DNA from: Flavobacterium piscis | Lineage (GTDB): Bacteria > Bacteroidota > Bacteroidia > Flavobacteriales > Flavobacteriaceae | Reading direction: 5' to 3' | DNA: 64,000 nucleotides | Assembly: GCF_001686925.1 (NCBI RefSeq) | Contig: NZ_LVEN01000027.1 | Span: 744,001 to 808,000 of the forward strand | In this document: in pieces, positions 34,841 to 43,565 of the stretch | How positions within the stretch are numbered: position 1 is the stretch's first letter | Layout of the letters: every line of letters starts with the position of its first letter | Translations under genes and position numbers: made by a program | The notes under the pieces: model-generated | The model's database searches: none | Seen by the model: only the letters and a program-made list of their open reading frames with translations | Told to the model about the DNA's origin: nothing

Positions 34841-35575
34841 TCATGTTAACAATGTCCCACCATCAATAACGAGGCTTTGTCCTGTCCCATGCTGTTGTTT
34901 CATCAGATATAAGAATCCGTCGGCAACATCTTCAGTTTCGCCCACTCTTTTCAGGAGGAGCGTATCTTCATAATGATTATACATAGCCTCGCGATCGGCA
35001 TGGGGCATTATATCCCACAAATTGCTTCTTAAAACACCCGGCACTACACAATTAACCCGAATAGGAGCTAATTCAACTGCCATAGCCCTTACAAAAGCCT
35101 CCATAGCGCCGCATATAGCAGAAGCAATTGACCATCCCGCTCCCGGACGTGCATTGGCAGTTCCGCTGGTGAGGGAAATAGAACCACCCTGATTTATAAA
35201 AGGCGTAGCATATTTTACCGCCGTAACAGCACTCCAGAAACGCAGGTCAAAAAATGATTTTGTAGTATCAATATCGGTTTCACTAATAAGGTTTAATTGA
35301 AGATTCTCACCAGCTGTATAAATCAGATGGTCAAAATTTCCAATTTTCGTAAAGAAGCTCCCGATATTACTCTCCTTGCTTAAATCTATCGCAAAGCCTT
35401 CTGAATTTTTAGGCAGCTGACTTAGAGCAGTATTGATTCGATCCAGATTACTGGACACTATAATAACTTTTGCTCCCTCTTGCGCAACGGCGATAGCAGT
35501 AGCTAATCCAATGCCGGAACTGGCACCCAATAAAATGATCTTCTTACCCGAAAGGGTTTTTAAATTTGTATTCAT
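34841..35575 (-). CDS. SDR-family protein lacking the usual Tyr/Lys pair
   Basis: 244 residues, Rossmann fold with nucleotide motif GASSGIG (17-23), NAG-equivalent TAGEN (87-91) and the Ser of SLTSGTA. At the place of the catalytic YxxxK the sequence is GAGWSIASAICGAMEA, so Tyr is Trp148 and Lys is Ser152. The C-terminus (LAPIRVNCVVPGVLRSNLW) is typical. A subgroup of SDR proteins shares this loss; they may bind NAD(P) without classical dehydrogenase chemistry. Divergent from a Crp/Fnr-type regulator that probably controls it. Confidence 0.85.
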   Translation of the reverse strand: MNTNLKTLSGKKIILLGASSGIGLATAIAVAQEGAKVIIVSSNLDRINTALSQLPKNSEGFAIDLSKESNIGSFFTKIGNFDHLIYTAGENLQLNLISETDIDTTKSFFDLRFWSAVTAVKYATPFINQGGSISLTSGTANARPGAGWSIASAICGAMEAFVRAMAVELAPIRVNCVVPGVLRSNLWDIMPHADREAMYNHYEDTLLLKRVGETEDVADGFLYLMKQQHGTGQSLVIDGGTLLT

Positions 35576-35778
35576 AAAATTAAATTAGATAAATGGAGAT
35601 TAGTAATAATTAAAAAGAGCAAGTGGCATTATCGATATTTCATTATTTAATTATGATTGCAAATCTCTTGAGAATAAAACTTGCGACACTTAACAAATGG
35701 TAAAAACGTATCGGTTTTTTGTAAGGTCTTATTCAAAATTAAGTTATAATTTTGATTACCTAACTAATTGGGATCAAC

Positions 35779-36360
35779 ATGCCAGTCATCACTAACAACC
35801 TCATTTCTTTTTTGCAGCAGTATCATATATTTGACGAAAATGAAAAAGAATTAATTTTAGAATATTTTATAGAAAGTAGCCATAAGGAAGGAGATTATCT
35901 TTTTTATTGTGGGCATGTACCAGATGAATTATTCTTTATCAGTTCGGGTGTCCTCAGAATTTTAGTGCAAAATGAAAAAGGTAATAATGTTACCCATTTC
36001 TTTTTAAAAGAAAATCAATTTTGCACTATTTTAAACAACTTTAAGAATGGTACAATTGCTACAGAAAGCATCCAGGCAGCTTGTAATACCCTGGTATTTA
36101 CGATTTCAAAAAAACAACTGGAAGCACTCTATTTAAAAATTCCTGCCATTGAATCAATTATAGCACAAAGTATTCAACAAACTCTATTAGACAAGATTCT
36201 GATCCGTAATAGTTATCTGGGACAGGATTCAACAACTAAATATCGAAAATTCATGGAGCAGCAGCCCGATATTGCATCTCGTGTATCGCTAAGTGATATT
36301 GCAGCTTATCTTGAAATAACACCACAATCTCTGAGCAGGATTCGAAGAAATATTAAGTAA
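35779..36360 (+). CDS. Crp/Fnr-family transcriptional regulator
   Basis: 193 residues: cNMP-binding-fold domain (about 15-125; EGDYLFYCGHVPDELFFISS; LKENQFCTILNNF) and a C-terminal winged-helix part (about 145-193; YRKFMEQQPDIASRVSLSDI, AAYLEITPQSLSRIRRN). The phosphate cassette is degenerate (no R-x-A), as in most Bacteroidota Crp-like proteins, so cAMP binding is doubtful. It faces away from the SDR gene across a 203-bp spacer, the usual arrangement of regulator and target. Confidence 0.88.
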   Translation: MPVITNNLISFLQQYHIFDENEKELILEYFIESSHKEGDYLFYCGHVPDELFFISSGVLRILVQNEKGNNVTHFFLKENQFCTILNNFKNGTIATESIQAACNTLVFTISKKQLEALYLKIPAIESIIAQSIQQTLLDKILIRNSYLGQDSTTKYRKFMEQQPDIASRVSLSDIAAYLEITPQSLSRIRRNIK

Positions 36361-37045
36361 AATAGTCACCTCATAAAAGGATGATGAAAAAAACAAAGAA
36401 ATCAATCTCTAGAACTCAGTTGGAGATGTTTTTAAAAAATATAGGTTTCGACTTGGATTCAATATGAGCGAGCAGGTTTTAATTTCAATTATACCCAAAA
36501 CTAATATTTGTTTTAAATAATTAATACTTATAAATCCGTATAGCCTTTGAAAATTCATTTAAAACAATCTAGAGAGTATAAAACTTAATTTTCGGTGCGT
36601 TCTTGGTGTTCGAATCCTCTTAAGTTATCATACATTAAATTTAAAATTTCTATTATTTTTTATTGGAAGATGTATTTTTTTTCAAACAATTTTCTGATTT
36701 GTATGTCTAAAAAAAAGGAAACGAAAATAAAAAAATCAGTAATATAATGATTAATAGTTTTGTTAAATAAAAAATGGCGCCAATTGTCTTCAATTGGCAC
36801 CATTTGGCTGTGTAGTGACCCCAAGGGGACAAATTACTATAAAATTTTTGGAGGATTTAAAGAGATTGGCTTACTACTGGTAGGGCATGTCTTTCATTGG
36901 CTTTATGAATTTGGTTTGGATGTCCTGTTGGGATTGAACTGTTATAGATCAATAGTTATTTACAGCAAGTTTCAGGATTAAATTTGCTAACTTATCTGGG
37001 TATTTCTGATACAGTTCGAAAATTGTTTGCAAAAGCTAATAACGT
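36361..37045. other. Intergenic region containing repeat copy 3
   Basis: 685 bp without a credible gene; a 73-codon frame at 36760-36981 is produced by the repeat. The left 340 bp are AT-rich with no structure I can support. Confidence 0.5.
36705..36945 (+). repeat. tRNA-3'-end repeat, copy 3
   Basis: Upstream 60 bp (AAGGAAACGAAAATAAAAAA...) match the flank of the tRNA-Arg terminator at 44845-44900. Then come the hairpin with one change (GGCACC in the right arm), TTTGGCTG-GTAGTGACCCC, and the shared 110-bp body. Of the three copies this is the closest to the intact tRNA locus. Confidence 0.72.
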
Positions 37046-38350
37046 CTATGAAAGATTGATCTTATATGTTTTTTCAATTTGAGAAGAAGCGTGTGTCGGT
37101 GAAAGCTGTCCAATTTGAAATACTTTTTCAATAAAGTCAATACTTTCATCCACGCAAGTATTTTCATTTTTCAAGTGGCTTGCAAAGTGGTTTGTTATTT
37201 TTTGAATAATCCTGGCGCTAATTAAATCAACCTGAGCGACATCAAAATTGCTTGTTTTCTTTCTCTGAAAAGCCAATTCGCTTGCCACAATATCATTAAG
37301 TTTAGCTTTTAACGCATGGATAGTTGGCGCATATTTTCGACCATTTATCCATGTATTGAATTCTAATTTCATATCCTCAATAATAGCTTCTGCAGCAGGA
37401 ATATGTTGCTTTCGTCTCTCAAGGGTATCATCTGTAACCTGAGACAAATAATCGAGATGTATTAAAGTTATTCCTGGAATTTGCGCTACATCTGGATTTA
37501 CATTTCGTGGAATCGATAAGTCCAAAATCAGTAAGGGTTTCTTTCTGTTAAGTAGTGTTTTGTCTATAGTTGGATTTTGTGCACCTGTTGCGACTATCAA
37601 CACATCGGTCTGTTTTATTTCTTCTTGTAAATTCAGAAAATCCTTTACAATAACGTTTAGTTTACCAGCTAATTCTATGGCCTTGTTCTTTGTTCTGTTT
37701 ATAAGGGTAATATGGGTATTCTTTGTATGTTTTACTAAATTTTCGCACGTATTGCTGCCAATTTTCCCTGTTCCGAATAGTAAGATATTTTTATTTCTAA
37801 TATCTTCTACATTTCTGATAATATATTGAACAGCTGCAAATGAAACAGATGTAGCACCGGATGAAATTTCAGTATCTGTTTTGACTTTTTTGCTAGCCTG
37901 TATAACCGCGTTTATTAAACGATCCAGGAATGTATTGATTAAGTCCTCGAGTTTGCTATTATTAAAAGCGATTTTAATTTGACTAATGATTTCAAAATCG
38001 CCTAAAATCTGACTATCTAAACCCGTTCCCACACGAAACATATGGTTAACAGCTTCCTGATTCTTGTATATATAAGCGACTTGTTGAAATTCTTCTACGG
38101 AGCCCTTGCTGTTTTGGCAAAGTAATTTGATTAATTCATATGGATGATTGGCAAAACCATATATTTCGGTTCTGTTACAAGTAGAAATGACAATTAATGA
38201 TTCGATCCCTTCTGCCTTTGCCTGCAACAAAAGATCAGATTGTGCTTTAGTATCCAAACTAAACTTCCCTCTAATTGCTGCATCTGCTTTTTTATAACTT
38301 AAGCCTAAAGCATAAAAGGTGGTATTTTTGGACATGTTATATTTTTCCAT
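37046..38350 (-). CDS. hemA: Glutamyl-tRNA reductase
   Basis: 434 residues. First committed enzyme of C5 tetrapyrrole synthesis: reduces glutamyl-tRNA(Glu) to glutamate-1-semialdehyde with NADPH. Visible: catalytic Cys58 in STCNRTEIYGF, the substrate loop GTGLDSQILGDFEI, the nucleotide-binding site LLFGTGKIGSNT, and the C-terminal helical dimerisation domain. Length is normal. A second ATG (residue 6) is possible as start. In related bacteria hemA is near hemH and an AraC gene; here they are 4.3 kb apart, with a redox module in between. Confidence 0.93.
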   Translation of the reverse strand: MEKYNMSKNTTFYALGLSYKKADAAIRGKFSLDTKAQSDLLLQAKAEGIESLIVISTCNRTEIYGFANHPYELIKLLCQNSKGSVEEFQQVAYIYKNQEAVNHMFRVGTGLDSQILGDFEIISQIKIAFNNSKLEDLINTFLDRLINAVIQASKKVKTDTEISSGATSVSFAAVQYIIRNVEDIRNKNILLFGTGKIGSNTCENLVKHTKNTHITLINRTKNKAIELAGKLNVIVKDFLNLQEEIKQTDVLIVATGAQNPTIDKTLLNRKKPLLILDLSIPRNVNPDVAQIPGITLIHLDYLSQVTDDTLERRKQHIPAAEAIIEDMKLEFNTWINGRKYAPTIHALKAKLNDIVASELAFQRKKTSNFDVAQVDLISARIIQKITNHFASHLKNENTCVDESIDFIEKVFQIGQLSPTHASSQIEKTYKINLS

Positions 38351-38480
38351 ATTATGCTTTTCTTAAAGTTCAAAAAAATATTAGTAGGTTATTGTAAAAC
38401 ACGATGAAACTTGCTTTAATCCTAAAGAATAATGGATTCAGACATAATTGTATATAAGTTGTCAGCAGGATTCAAATATA

Positions 38481-38509
38481 AAACGCTACCTGTTTTTCAG
38501 GTAGCGTTT
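38481..38509 (-). terminator. Terminator of the hemoglobin-like gene
   Basis: Perfect 12-bp stem AAACGCTACCTG (38481-38492) and CAGGTAGCGTTT (38498-38509) with a 5-nt loop, 9 bp past the stop codon at 38518. Confidence 0.8.
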
Positions 38510-38517
38510 AAGATAAA

Positions 38518-39114
38518 TTATTTTTGAACTATTGGAGTTCTAAGTGATTCTAAGACCGCAACAATATCTGTATAAAGCTCTGTATTTGAAGCCACACCAT
38601 TTGCATTTGCAGCTGCTCCTACATATCCTTCAAATTTTGTATAATCCGCAGTACTTGATTTTGTTCCCATACGAGGATTTTTCGCAGGATCGTGCGCAGC
38701 TACCATATTCAAACCAGAATAGGTATTTACGGCATTTGTACCACCAGTGTTAAACGAAAAGAAATCAGTCAGATTGTCTGATAGTTTAGCAATATTTGTA
38801 GACTGGGTAGTTCCTGTTTCGGCTAATACGGGGGCAAAATGCGCTTGTAGATTCCCCGCTGCATTCGACTGAACATCGGCAACAATTAATCCTATAGTTG
38901 AATTTACCACCTTGCGGAAACTCAAACGCCCTTGCTCGATCATTTGGCCAGCGTTATCCGGATCTGAAACCATTTTAGTTCCGCCTAATCTTTCGTAAAT
39001 AGATGCCTTTACTGGAGGAGTTACAGGGGCGTCATCATCATTACTACTGCACGAAGCCAGTGTTGCAGAAGCTGCGAGTAATACACTAAGTGTAATTTTG
39101 GAATAAATTTTCAT
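38518..39114 (-). CDS. Lipoprotein with truncated-hemoglobin (group 1) fold
   Basis: 198 residues. Lipoprotein signal peptide with Cys22 (LASCSSNDDD). From residue 39 it reads as a group 1 truncated hemoglobin: IYERLGGTKMV (N-terminal helix), VVNSTIGLIVADV, NLTDFFSFNTGG, YSGLNMVAAH with His141 as likely proximal heme ligand, and the end LESLRTPIVQ. A short insert is present around residues 80-110. A lipid-anchored globin would sit in the periplasm or on the outer membrane and could bind oxygen, NO or heme. It is the last gene of the minus-strand redox group, next to hemA. Confidence 0.78.
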   Translation of the reverse strand: MKIYSKITLSVLLAASATLASCSSNDDDAPVTPPVKASIYERLGGTKMVSDPDNAGQMIEQGRLSFRKVVNSTIGLIVADVQSNAAGNLQAHFAPVLAETGTTQSTNIAKLSDNLTDFFSFNTGGTNAVNTYSGLNMVAAHDPAKNPRMGTKSSTADYTKFEGYVGAAANANGVASNTELYTDIVAVLESLRTPIVQK

Positions 39115-39132
39115 AATAAAAATATTAAAGGG

Positions 39133-39567
39133 TTAATTAAAAAAGCGGTTAAGTTTTTGAGACATTTTATAACTCAAACTATTTTGATTCACTGGACAAA
39201 CTTCTTTGCCAGCCAAATTTTCTGGTAAAATATAACGCTGAGCATCATAATGTCCTATGGCTATCAACTGGTCAAATACTTTTTTAGAATTAGTGATCTT
39301 GTTGTTGTGGAAGTAAACAACCACATTTCTTTTTACGATTATAGAATCGGAGGTTAATCCTTTGATAGATCTCAAATCTGAACATATTTGTTTGGCTTGC
39401 ACGGAATCTATATTGGTTTTAAAATCGATTCGGCTTACCTGAAGATTAGGGCTTTCGTAAACAGCAGGCTTAGCGGTAATGATGTGGAATAGAAAAATGG
39501 CAAAAAATAGTACAAAAATGATCAATCCCGACCAAAGTATTTTTTTAATAAATTTGTTAATTTTCAT
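39133..39567 (-). CDS. Membrane-anchored hypothetical protein with HMA-like fold
   Basis: 144 residues: an N-terminal membrane helix (about 10-30: ILWSGLIIFVLFFAIFLFHI), then a periplasmic domain whose strand/helix order (VSRIDFKTNIDSVQAKQICS; IKGLTSDSIIVKRNVVVYFH) resembles a heavy-metal-associated-like ferredoxin fold without the CxxC metal motif. Two isolated Cys (Cys62, Cys124 region) remain. Function unknown; it lies between the globin and the beta-barrel gene and probably belongs to the same redox module. Confidence 0.7.
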   Translation of the reverse strand: MKINKFIKKILWSGLIIFVLFFAIFLFHIITAKPAVYESPNLQVSRIDFKTNIDSVQAKQICSDLRSIKGLTSDSIIVKRNVVVYFHNNKITNSKKVFDQLIAIGHYDAQRYILPENLAGKEVCPVNQNSLSYKMSQKLNRFFN

Positions 39568-39701
39568 ATAGCGGATTTTTAAAATGATTTTAGGTTTTCA
39601 AGATCATATACGAGCCCTTTTCTGGCTTGGTTTTATTTAAAACGGGCAAAATAGTAGTTTAGATTTGTTTTAAATAACAACACGTTGAATTACAGAGTTT
39701 T

Positions 39702-40541
39702 TTAGAAAACTCTCGCTAAATTAAACCCAAAAAAAACATCTCCCTTAGTCCAGTCTCCTGTAGTTCTTCCAAGATATCCAGCCTCGTCAATGGCCTGGGA
39801 GCTGGTAAAATGCATTTGAAAAACATGTCCGCCGGTTTCAAGGTCAAAACCAATGGATAATGGATTTTTATAAATAGAATTTGAGGCCCTGTTTAAGTGT
39901 GCCGCATAATCCATATTCAATGACCAGCGTTTAGCAAATTTATATCTACCGCCAAAGCCAATGGCATATTGCGAGTTGTTTTGCTGGGGGTCCAGCACGA
40001 AATTTTCATGGAAAAATGATGGAACAATCTCCAAAGAGAGTTTTTCAGAGAATTTTCTGGAAATTAAAAGTTGAGCCACATAGGTGAGCCTGTTTTCAAA
40101 TTCAAGTTTAGGATATAGGCTTTCCTTTAGCGTGTTGTTGATAGACAAACTATTAAACCCTGCAATAGTGACCGGAAATCCGTCTTTTATTTGCGGCAAT
40201 AACATATATTTTGTGGCAAAGTCATAAGCAAATTCACTTCTGGCGGCGCTTATGTTAATTCCCGGGGTCAATCCATAGATGAATTTTATTTGAGTATTGG
40301 CATTGTCCAGTCCATAGAAGCCCTCAAATCCGTCTTTTATAGAACCAAACCGGTGTGCAACAACAAAATACAAATCTCCTTTTGCTGCCAGTTTGGTGGA
40401 TTCGAGATTGACAATCTTCAGGGCTTTAAATGCCGATGTCACCTTTTCTTTTGTGATTGGCACTTCAACTCCCGATAATAGGTCGTCTTGCGAATAGGTT
40501 AGTAGTGGAAATAAAAACAATAATAGAATGAGCTTTTTCAT
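39702..40541 (-). CDS. DUF5777-type beta-barrel outer-membrane protein
   Basis: 279 residues with signal peptide (MKKLILLLFLFPLLTYSQ) and a barrel of about 12 strands ending in FFGFNLARVF. The text VTSAFKALKIVNLESTKLAAKGDLYFVVAHRFGSI is, from memory, characteristic of the DUF5777 family, which accompanies YceI, cytochrome c and OB-fold proteins in Bacteroidota. Its role is unknown; perhaps a pore or heme/quinone-related lipocalin-like barrel. The spacer to the OB-fold gene upstream is 17 bp. Confidence 0.75.
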   Translation of the reverse strand: MKKLILLLFLFPLLTYSQDDLLSGVEVPITKEKVTSAFKALKIVNLESTKLAAKGDLYFVVAHRFGSIKDGFEGFYGLDNANTQIKFIYGLTPGINISAARSEFAYDFATKYMLLPQIKDGFPVTIAGFNSLSINNTLKESLYPKLEFENRLTYVAQLLISRKFSEKLSLEIVPSFFHENFVLDPQQNNSQYAIGFGGRYKFAKRWSLNMDYAAHLNRASNSIYKNPLSIGFDLETGGHVFQMHFTSSQAIDEAGYLGRTTGDWTKGDVFFGFNLARVF

Positions 40542-40558
40542 GTGGTTAATTTTAATTG

Positions 40559-40957
40559 TTATTTGTTTTGGTGTACAAGGGAAGATTGATCTATTTTAAA
40601 TTCCTGTAAGAGCTCATCATATCCTAAAAAACGCCCTTTAATTTTTAGCATTCTGCCAATTTCAATGTTTATGGGCAAACTGTCTTTGAAGGTTGCAAAT
40701 ATTTTTTCGCCAATAACGATTCCCTTACTGGCGGGTTCAACAGCTGTTACTATTGCAGTTACTTCAATTGTTTTGTCCTGGTATTTGATGGTAGCCAGAC
40801 TATCGCTCAAAGTGAATTCTTTTTCAAGATCATCAACTGTTACAACATAATCTGCAGTTTCTGATTCGATATCCCTATGGCCTTTGTAACTGTAGAGGTA
40901 AATGCAGATCCCGGTTATCAGGAAGAGGGGAATTGTGATAAGTATTTTTTTTCTCAT
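40559..40957 (-). CDS. OB-fold (tRNA_anti-like) membrane-anchored protein
   Basis: 132 residues: N-terminal hydrophobic anchor (KILITIPLFLITGICIYLY), then an OB-fold strand pattern (LEKEFTLSDSLATIKYQDKT, IEVTAIVTAVEP, KGIVIGEKIFATF, LKIKGRFLGYDELLQEFKID). This matches the tRNA_anti-like family of bacterial OB proteins. First gene of the minus-strand redox group, translated just before the DUF5777 barrel; the divergent cytochrome gene starts 166 bp away. Confidence 0.75.
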   Translation of the reverse strand: MRKKILITIPLFLITGICIYLYSYKGHRDIESETADYVVTVDDLEKEFTLSDSLATIKYQDKTIEVTAIVTAVEPASKGIVIGEKIFATFKDSLPINIEIGRMLKIKGRFLGYDELLQEFKIDQSSLVHQNK

Positions 40958-41122
40958 GGCTGGTTTTTAGTATTTGGATTATCTACGTTAAAAAATACCT
41001 ATTGGATTTAAATCATCAAATATCACTGTTGCTAAATCTGTATGATCCATTTCACCGTATATGATTTCAAAATGCTTTAAATATTAAATCATTTAGCCTT
41101 TCTAAAACTAAAAACCAATCCC

Positions 41123-41491
41123 ATGAATTTAAAAACTTGTTTGCTTATTCCATCATTTGTTTTACTGCTAGTAAGTTGTACAGATGATAATCCCAGTACT
41201 TTAATTGACACTCCACCAATTACCGGTGTTGCCACATACAATCAGAATGTGAAATCTATTATTGATAATAATTGTGTGGTATGCCATGCAGCTGTTCCCA
41301 AAAATGGGGCGCCTATGTCATTGGTTACTTATGACCAGGTTAAAAATGCGGTCTTAAATCGCGGGCTGCTCAACCGTATTTCTTTAGAAAACGGAAATAG
41401 CTCCTTAATGCCGCAGGGAGGGCCAAGACTGCCTCAAACCACAATTGATGTTATTAAAAAATGGGAACAAGATGGATTATTAGAGCAATAA
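41123..41491 (+). CDS. c-type cytochrome lipoprotein (single CxxCH)
   Basis: 122 residues, lipoprotein signal with Cys19 (LLLVSCTDDN). Heme attachment motif Cys51-Val-Val-Cys54-His55 in IIDNNCVVCHAAVP, and a probable axial Met in NSSLMPQGGPRLP. It is a small mono-heme electron carrier or structural heme protein at the cell envelope. It is followed 15 bp later by the first YceI gene, so the three plus-strand genes 41123-42633 probably form an operon facing away from the barrel/globin genes. Confidence 0.85.
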   Translation: MNLKTCLLIPSFVLLLVSCTDDNPSTLIDTPPITGVATYNQNVKSIIDNNCVVCHAAVPKNGAPMSLVTYDQVKNAVLNRGLLNRISLENGNSSLMPQGGPRLPQTTIDVIKKWEQDGLLEQ

Positions 41492-41506
41492 TCCATAGTA
41501 AAAAAC

Positions 41507-42046
41507 ATGAAAAAAATCATAGTAATGCCAATGATATTGGCTTCGTTCCTTGTTTTTTCGCAGGAAAAAATCTTAACTAAATCATCAACAATCACTTTTG
41601 AGGCTTCGGTCCCGTCTTTTCAGCCGGTTTTGGGAACCAATACCAATGTGACTTTTGTTTTAAATCCGGCAACAGGTGAAATTGCATCCTTAGCCCTGAT
41701 AAAAGGATTTCAGTTTGAAATGCCTTTGATGGAAGAACATTTCAATGAAAATTACATGGAGACCGATAAATATCCGAAAGCTATTTTTAGAGGAAAAATA
41801 GAAAAATTTGATCCAAAAAATTTGACTGAGGATTATAAAGATTACTTAATAAAAGGAAATTTAGAACTTCATGGGAAATCAAGAGATATAAATGCGAGCG
41901 CAAAAATCACCAGAACGGGTTCCCGAATTACCATTATTTCAGATTTTTTTGTTAATGCTAGTGATTTTGGCATTCCAATTCCATCGCTTATCAAGTATAA
42001 ACTTGATGATAAAGTAAAAGTTCAGATTATTGCTGTTTTAAAATAA
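41507..42046 (+). CDS. YceI-family periplasmic protein (copy 1)
   Basis: 179 residues: signal peptide (MKKIIVMPMILASFLVFSQE), then the YceI lipocalin-like barrel (STITFEASVPSFQPVLGTNT, EEHFNENYMETDKYPKAIF, GNLELHGKSRDI, NASDFGIPIP). YceI proteins bind polyisoprenoids or other amphiphiles and often lie beside cytochromes. It is a tandem paralogue of the next gene. Confidence 0.88.
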   Translation: MKKIIVMPMILASFLVFSQEKILTKSSTITFEASVPSFQPVLGTNTNVTFVLNPATGEIASLALIKGFQFEMPLMEEHFNENYMETDKYPKAIFRGKIEKFDPKNLTEDYKDYLIKGNLELHGKSRDINASAKITRTGSRITIISDFFVNASDFGIPIPSLIKYKLDDKVKVQIIAVLK

Positions 42047-42093
42047 AAAAAAATCAAAAGGATTTTTAACATAACATAATATAAAAGCAAACC

Positions 42094-42633
42094 ATGAAAA
42101 AAATTATACTCGTTGCCATGCTTTATGTCTGCGCTATTGGTCTCGCGCAAGAAAAAATGATCAGTAAAGCAGGTAAAATAACTTTTGAAGCGTCTGTTGC
42201 TTCTTTTGAAGAGGTAAAGGCAATGAATACTAACGTCACTTTTGTCTTAAATCCTAAAACAGGGGAAATTGCAGCTTTAGCCTTAATGAAAGGATTTCGC
42301 TTTAAAGTAGCCTTAATGGAAGAACATTTTAATGAAAATTATATGGAGAGCGATCAGTATCCAAAAGCAACATTCAAAGGAAAAATAGAGGCCTTTGACC
42401 TGGATAACCTTAGCGCAAATCCTAAAGATTTTATCATAAAAGGTAAATTAGAACTTCACGGAAAATTGAAAGACATAAACATCCAGGCAAAGGTAAGCAA
42501 GTCAATATCAGGAATTAGTATTCTATCAAATTTTACCGTACTAGCCAGTGATTTTAATATAGAAATTCCAAGTCTGGTTAAAGGTAAGCTATCCAATAAG
42601 GTTAACATCTTAATCGATGCAGTTTTAAAATAA
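42094..42633 (+). CDS. YceI-family periplasmic protein (copy 2)
   Basis: 179 residues, same length and layout as its neighbour (KITFEASVASFEEVKAMNTN, EEHFNENYMESDQYPKATF, GKLELHGKLKDI, LASDFNIEIPS) with about half of the positions changed, so the duplication is old. Signal peptide ends near GLAQE. Only 10 bp separate it from the AraC gene downstream, which could therefore be co-transcribed. Confidence 0.88.
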   Translation: MKKIILVAMLYVCAIGLAQEKMISKAGKITFEASVASFEEVKAMNTNVTFVLNPKTGEIAALALMKGFRFKVALMEEHFNENYMESDQYPKATFKGKIEAFDLDNLSANPKDFIIKGKLELHGKLKDINIQAKVSKSISGISILSNFTVLASDFNIEIPSLVKGKLSNKVNILIDAVLK

Positions 42634-42643
42634 AAGATCTAAG

Positions 42644-43510
42644 ATGAAAGAAGAAATAAAAGTTGAAGAGGACTTTACTATTGTCTGTTTTCAGAATGAC
42701 AGTTCAGAACCTTTTTTTACGCGCTGTCAATTAAACAGTGCTCTAATACAGTTTCATTTCGTACTGAAGGGTAATGCCAAATTTTCGTCCAATGATGTTA
42801 ATTATGATTTGGAATTGAATGAAGAAAAATCATTGCTGTTGTACAATGCACAATGGGATTTGCCACTGCATTTAGAGCTTTCTCCAAATTCGTGGGTCGT
42901 TTCTGTTATTGTTTCGATCAACAAATTTCATGCGCTGTTTTCTGTTGACACAAGTTTAATTACTTTTTTAAGCCCTGACAATAAAGTTAATAATTATTAC
43001 AAAAAAGCAAATATCAGTCCTTCAATGGCAATTGTTTTAAGTCAGCTTTTTCATTATAACCTTCATCCCTCTATAAAAAAACTTTATTATAAAGGAAAAG
43101 GATATGAATTACTAAGTCTGTATTTTAACCGAAACGAAGATCCAAATGCAGAACAATGTCCATTTTTGATTGATGGCGATAATGTTTTAAAAATAAGAAA
43201 AGCAAAAGAAATCATTATTGAGAATATGGCTGAACCACCTGGTTTACAGGAATTGGCTGATGAAATTGGCCTGAATTTGAAGAAACTAAAAATGGGTTTC
43301 AAACAAATTTATGGCGATACTGTATATGGCTTTCTATTTGATTACAAAATGGATTTCGCCAGAAAGTTATTGGATAGTGGCTCTTATAATGTAAATGAAG
43401 TGGGGTTGAAGATAGGTTACAGTACCGGAAGCCACTTCATTGCTGGATTCAAGAAAAAATTTGCCACAACTCCGAAAAAATATTTGATGTCGATTAATAC
43501 GAATTTTTAA
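42644..43510 (+). CDS. AraC-family regulator near heme genes
   Basis: 288 residues. An N-terminal cupin-like domain (about 1-150) and a C-terminal AraC double helix-turn-helix (about 185-285; LQELADEIGLNLKKLKMGFK, DYKMDFARKLLDSG, EVGLKIGYSTGSHFIAGFKK). It lies 55 bp before hemH and faces the same way. In related bacteria a similar gene stands between hemA and hemH, so a role in heme synthesis or heme sensing is likely (inference). Confidence 0.85.
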   Translation: MKEEIKVEEDFTIVCFQNDSSEPFFTRCQLNSALIQFHFVLKGNAKFSSNDVNYDLELNEEKSLLLYNAQWDLPLHLELSPNSWVVSVIVSINKFHALFSVDTSLITFLSPDNKVNNYYKKANISPSMAIVLSQLFHYNLHPSIKKLYYKGKGYELLSLYFNRNEDPNAEQCPFLIDGDNVLKIRKAKEIIIENMAEPPGLQELADEIGLNLKKLKMGFKQIYGDTVYGFLFDYKMDFARKLLDSGSYNVNEVGLKIGYSTGSHFIAGFKKKFATTPKKYLMSINTNF

Positions 43511-43565
43511 AAGACATAGATTATATTGATTAAAGCCCAGTGCTTAAAACATAAAGAAAAAAATA

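Noticed and set aside
36760..36981. 73-residue plus-strand frame
   Set aside because: Produced by repeat copy 3, same reason.
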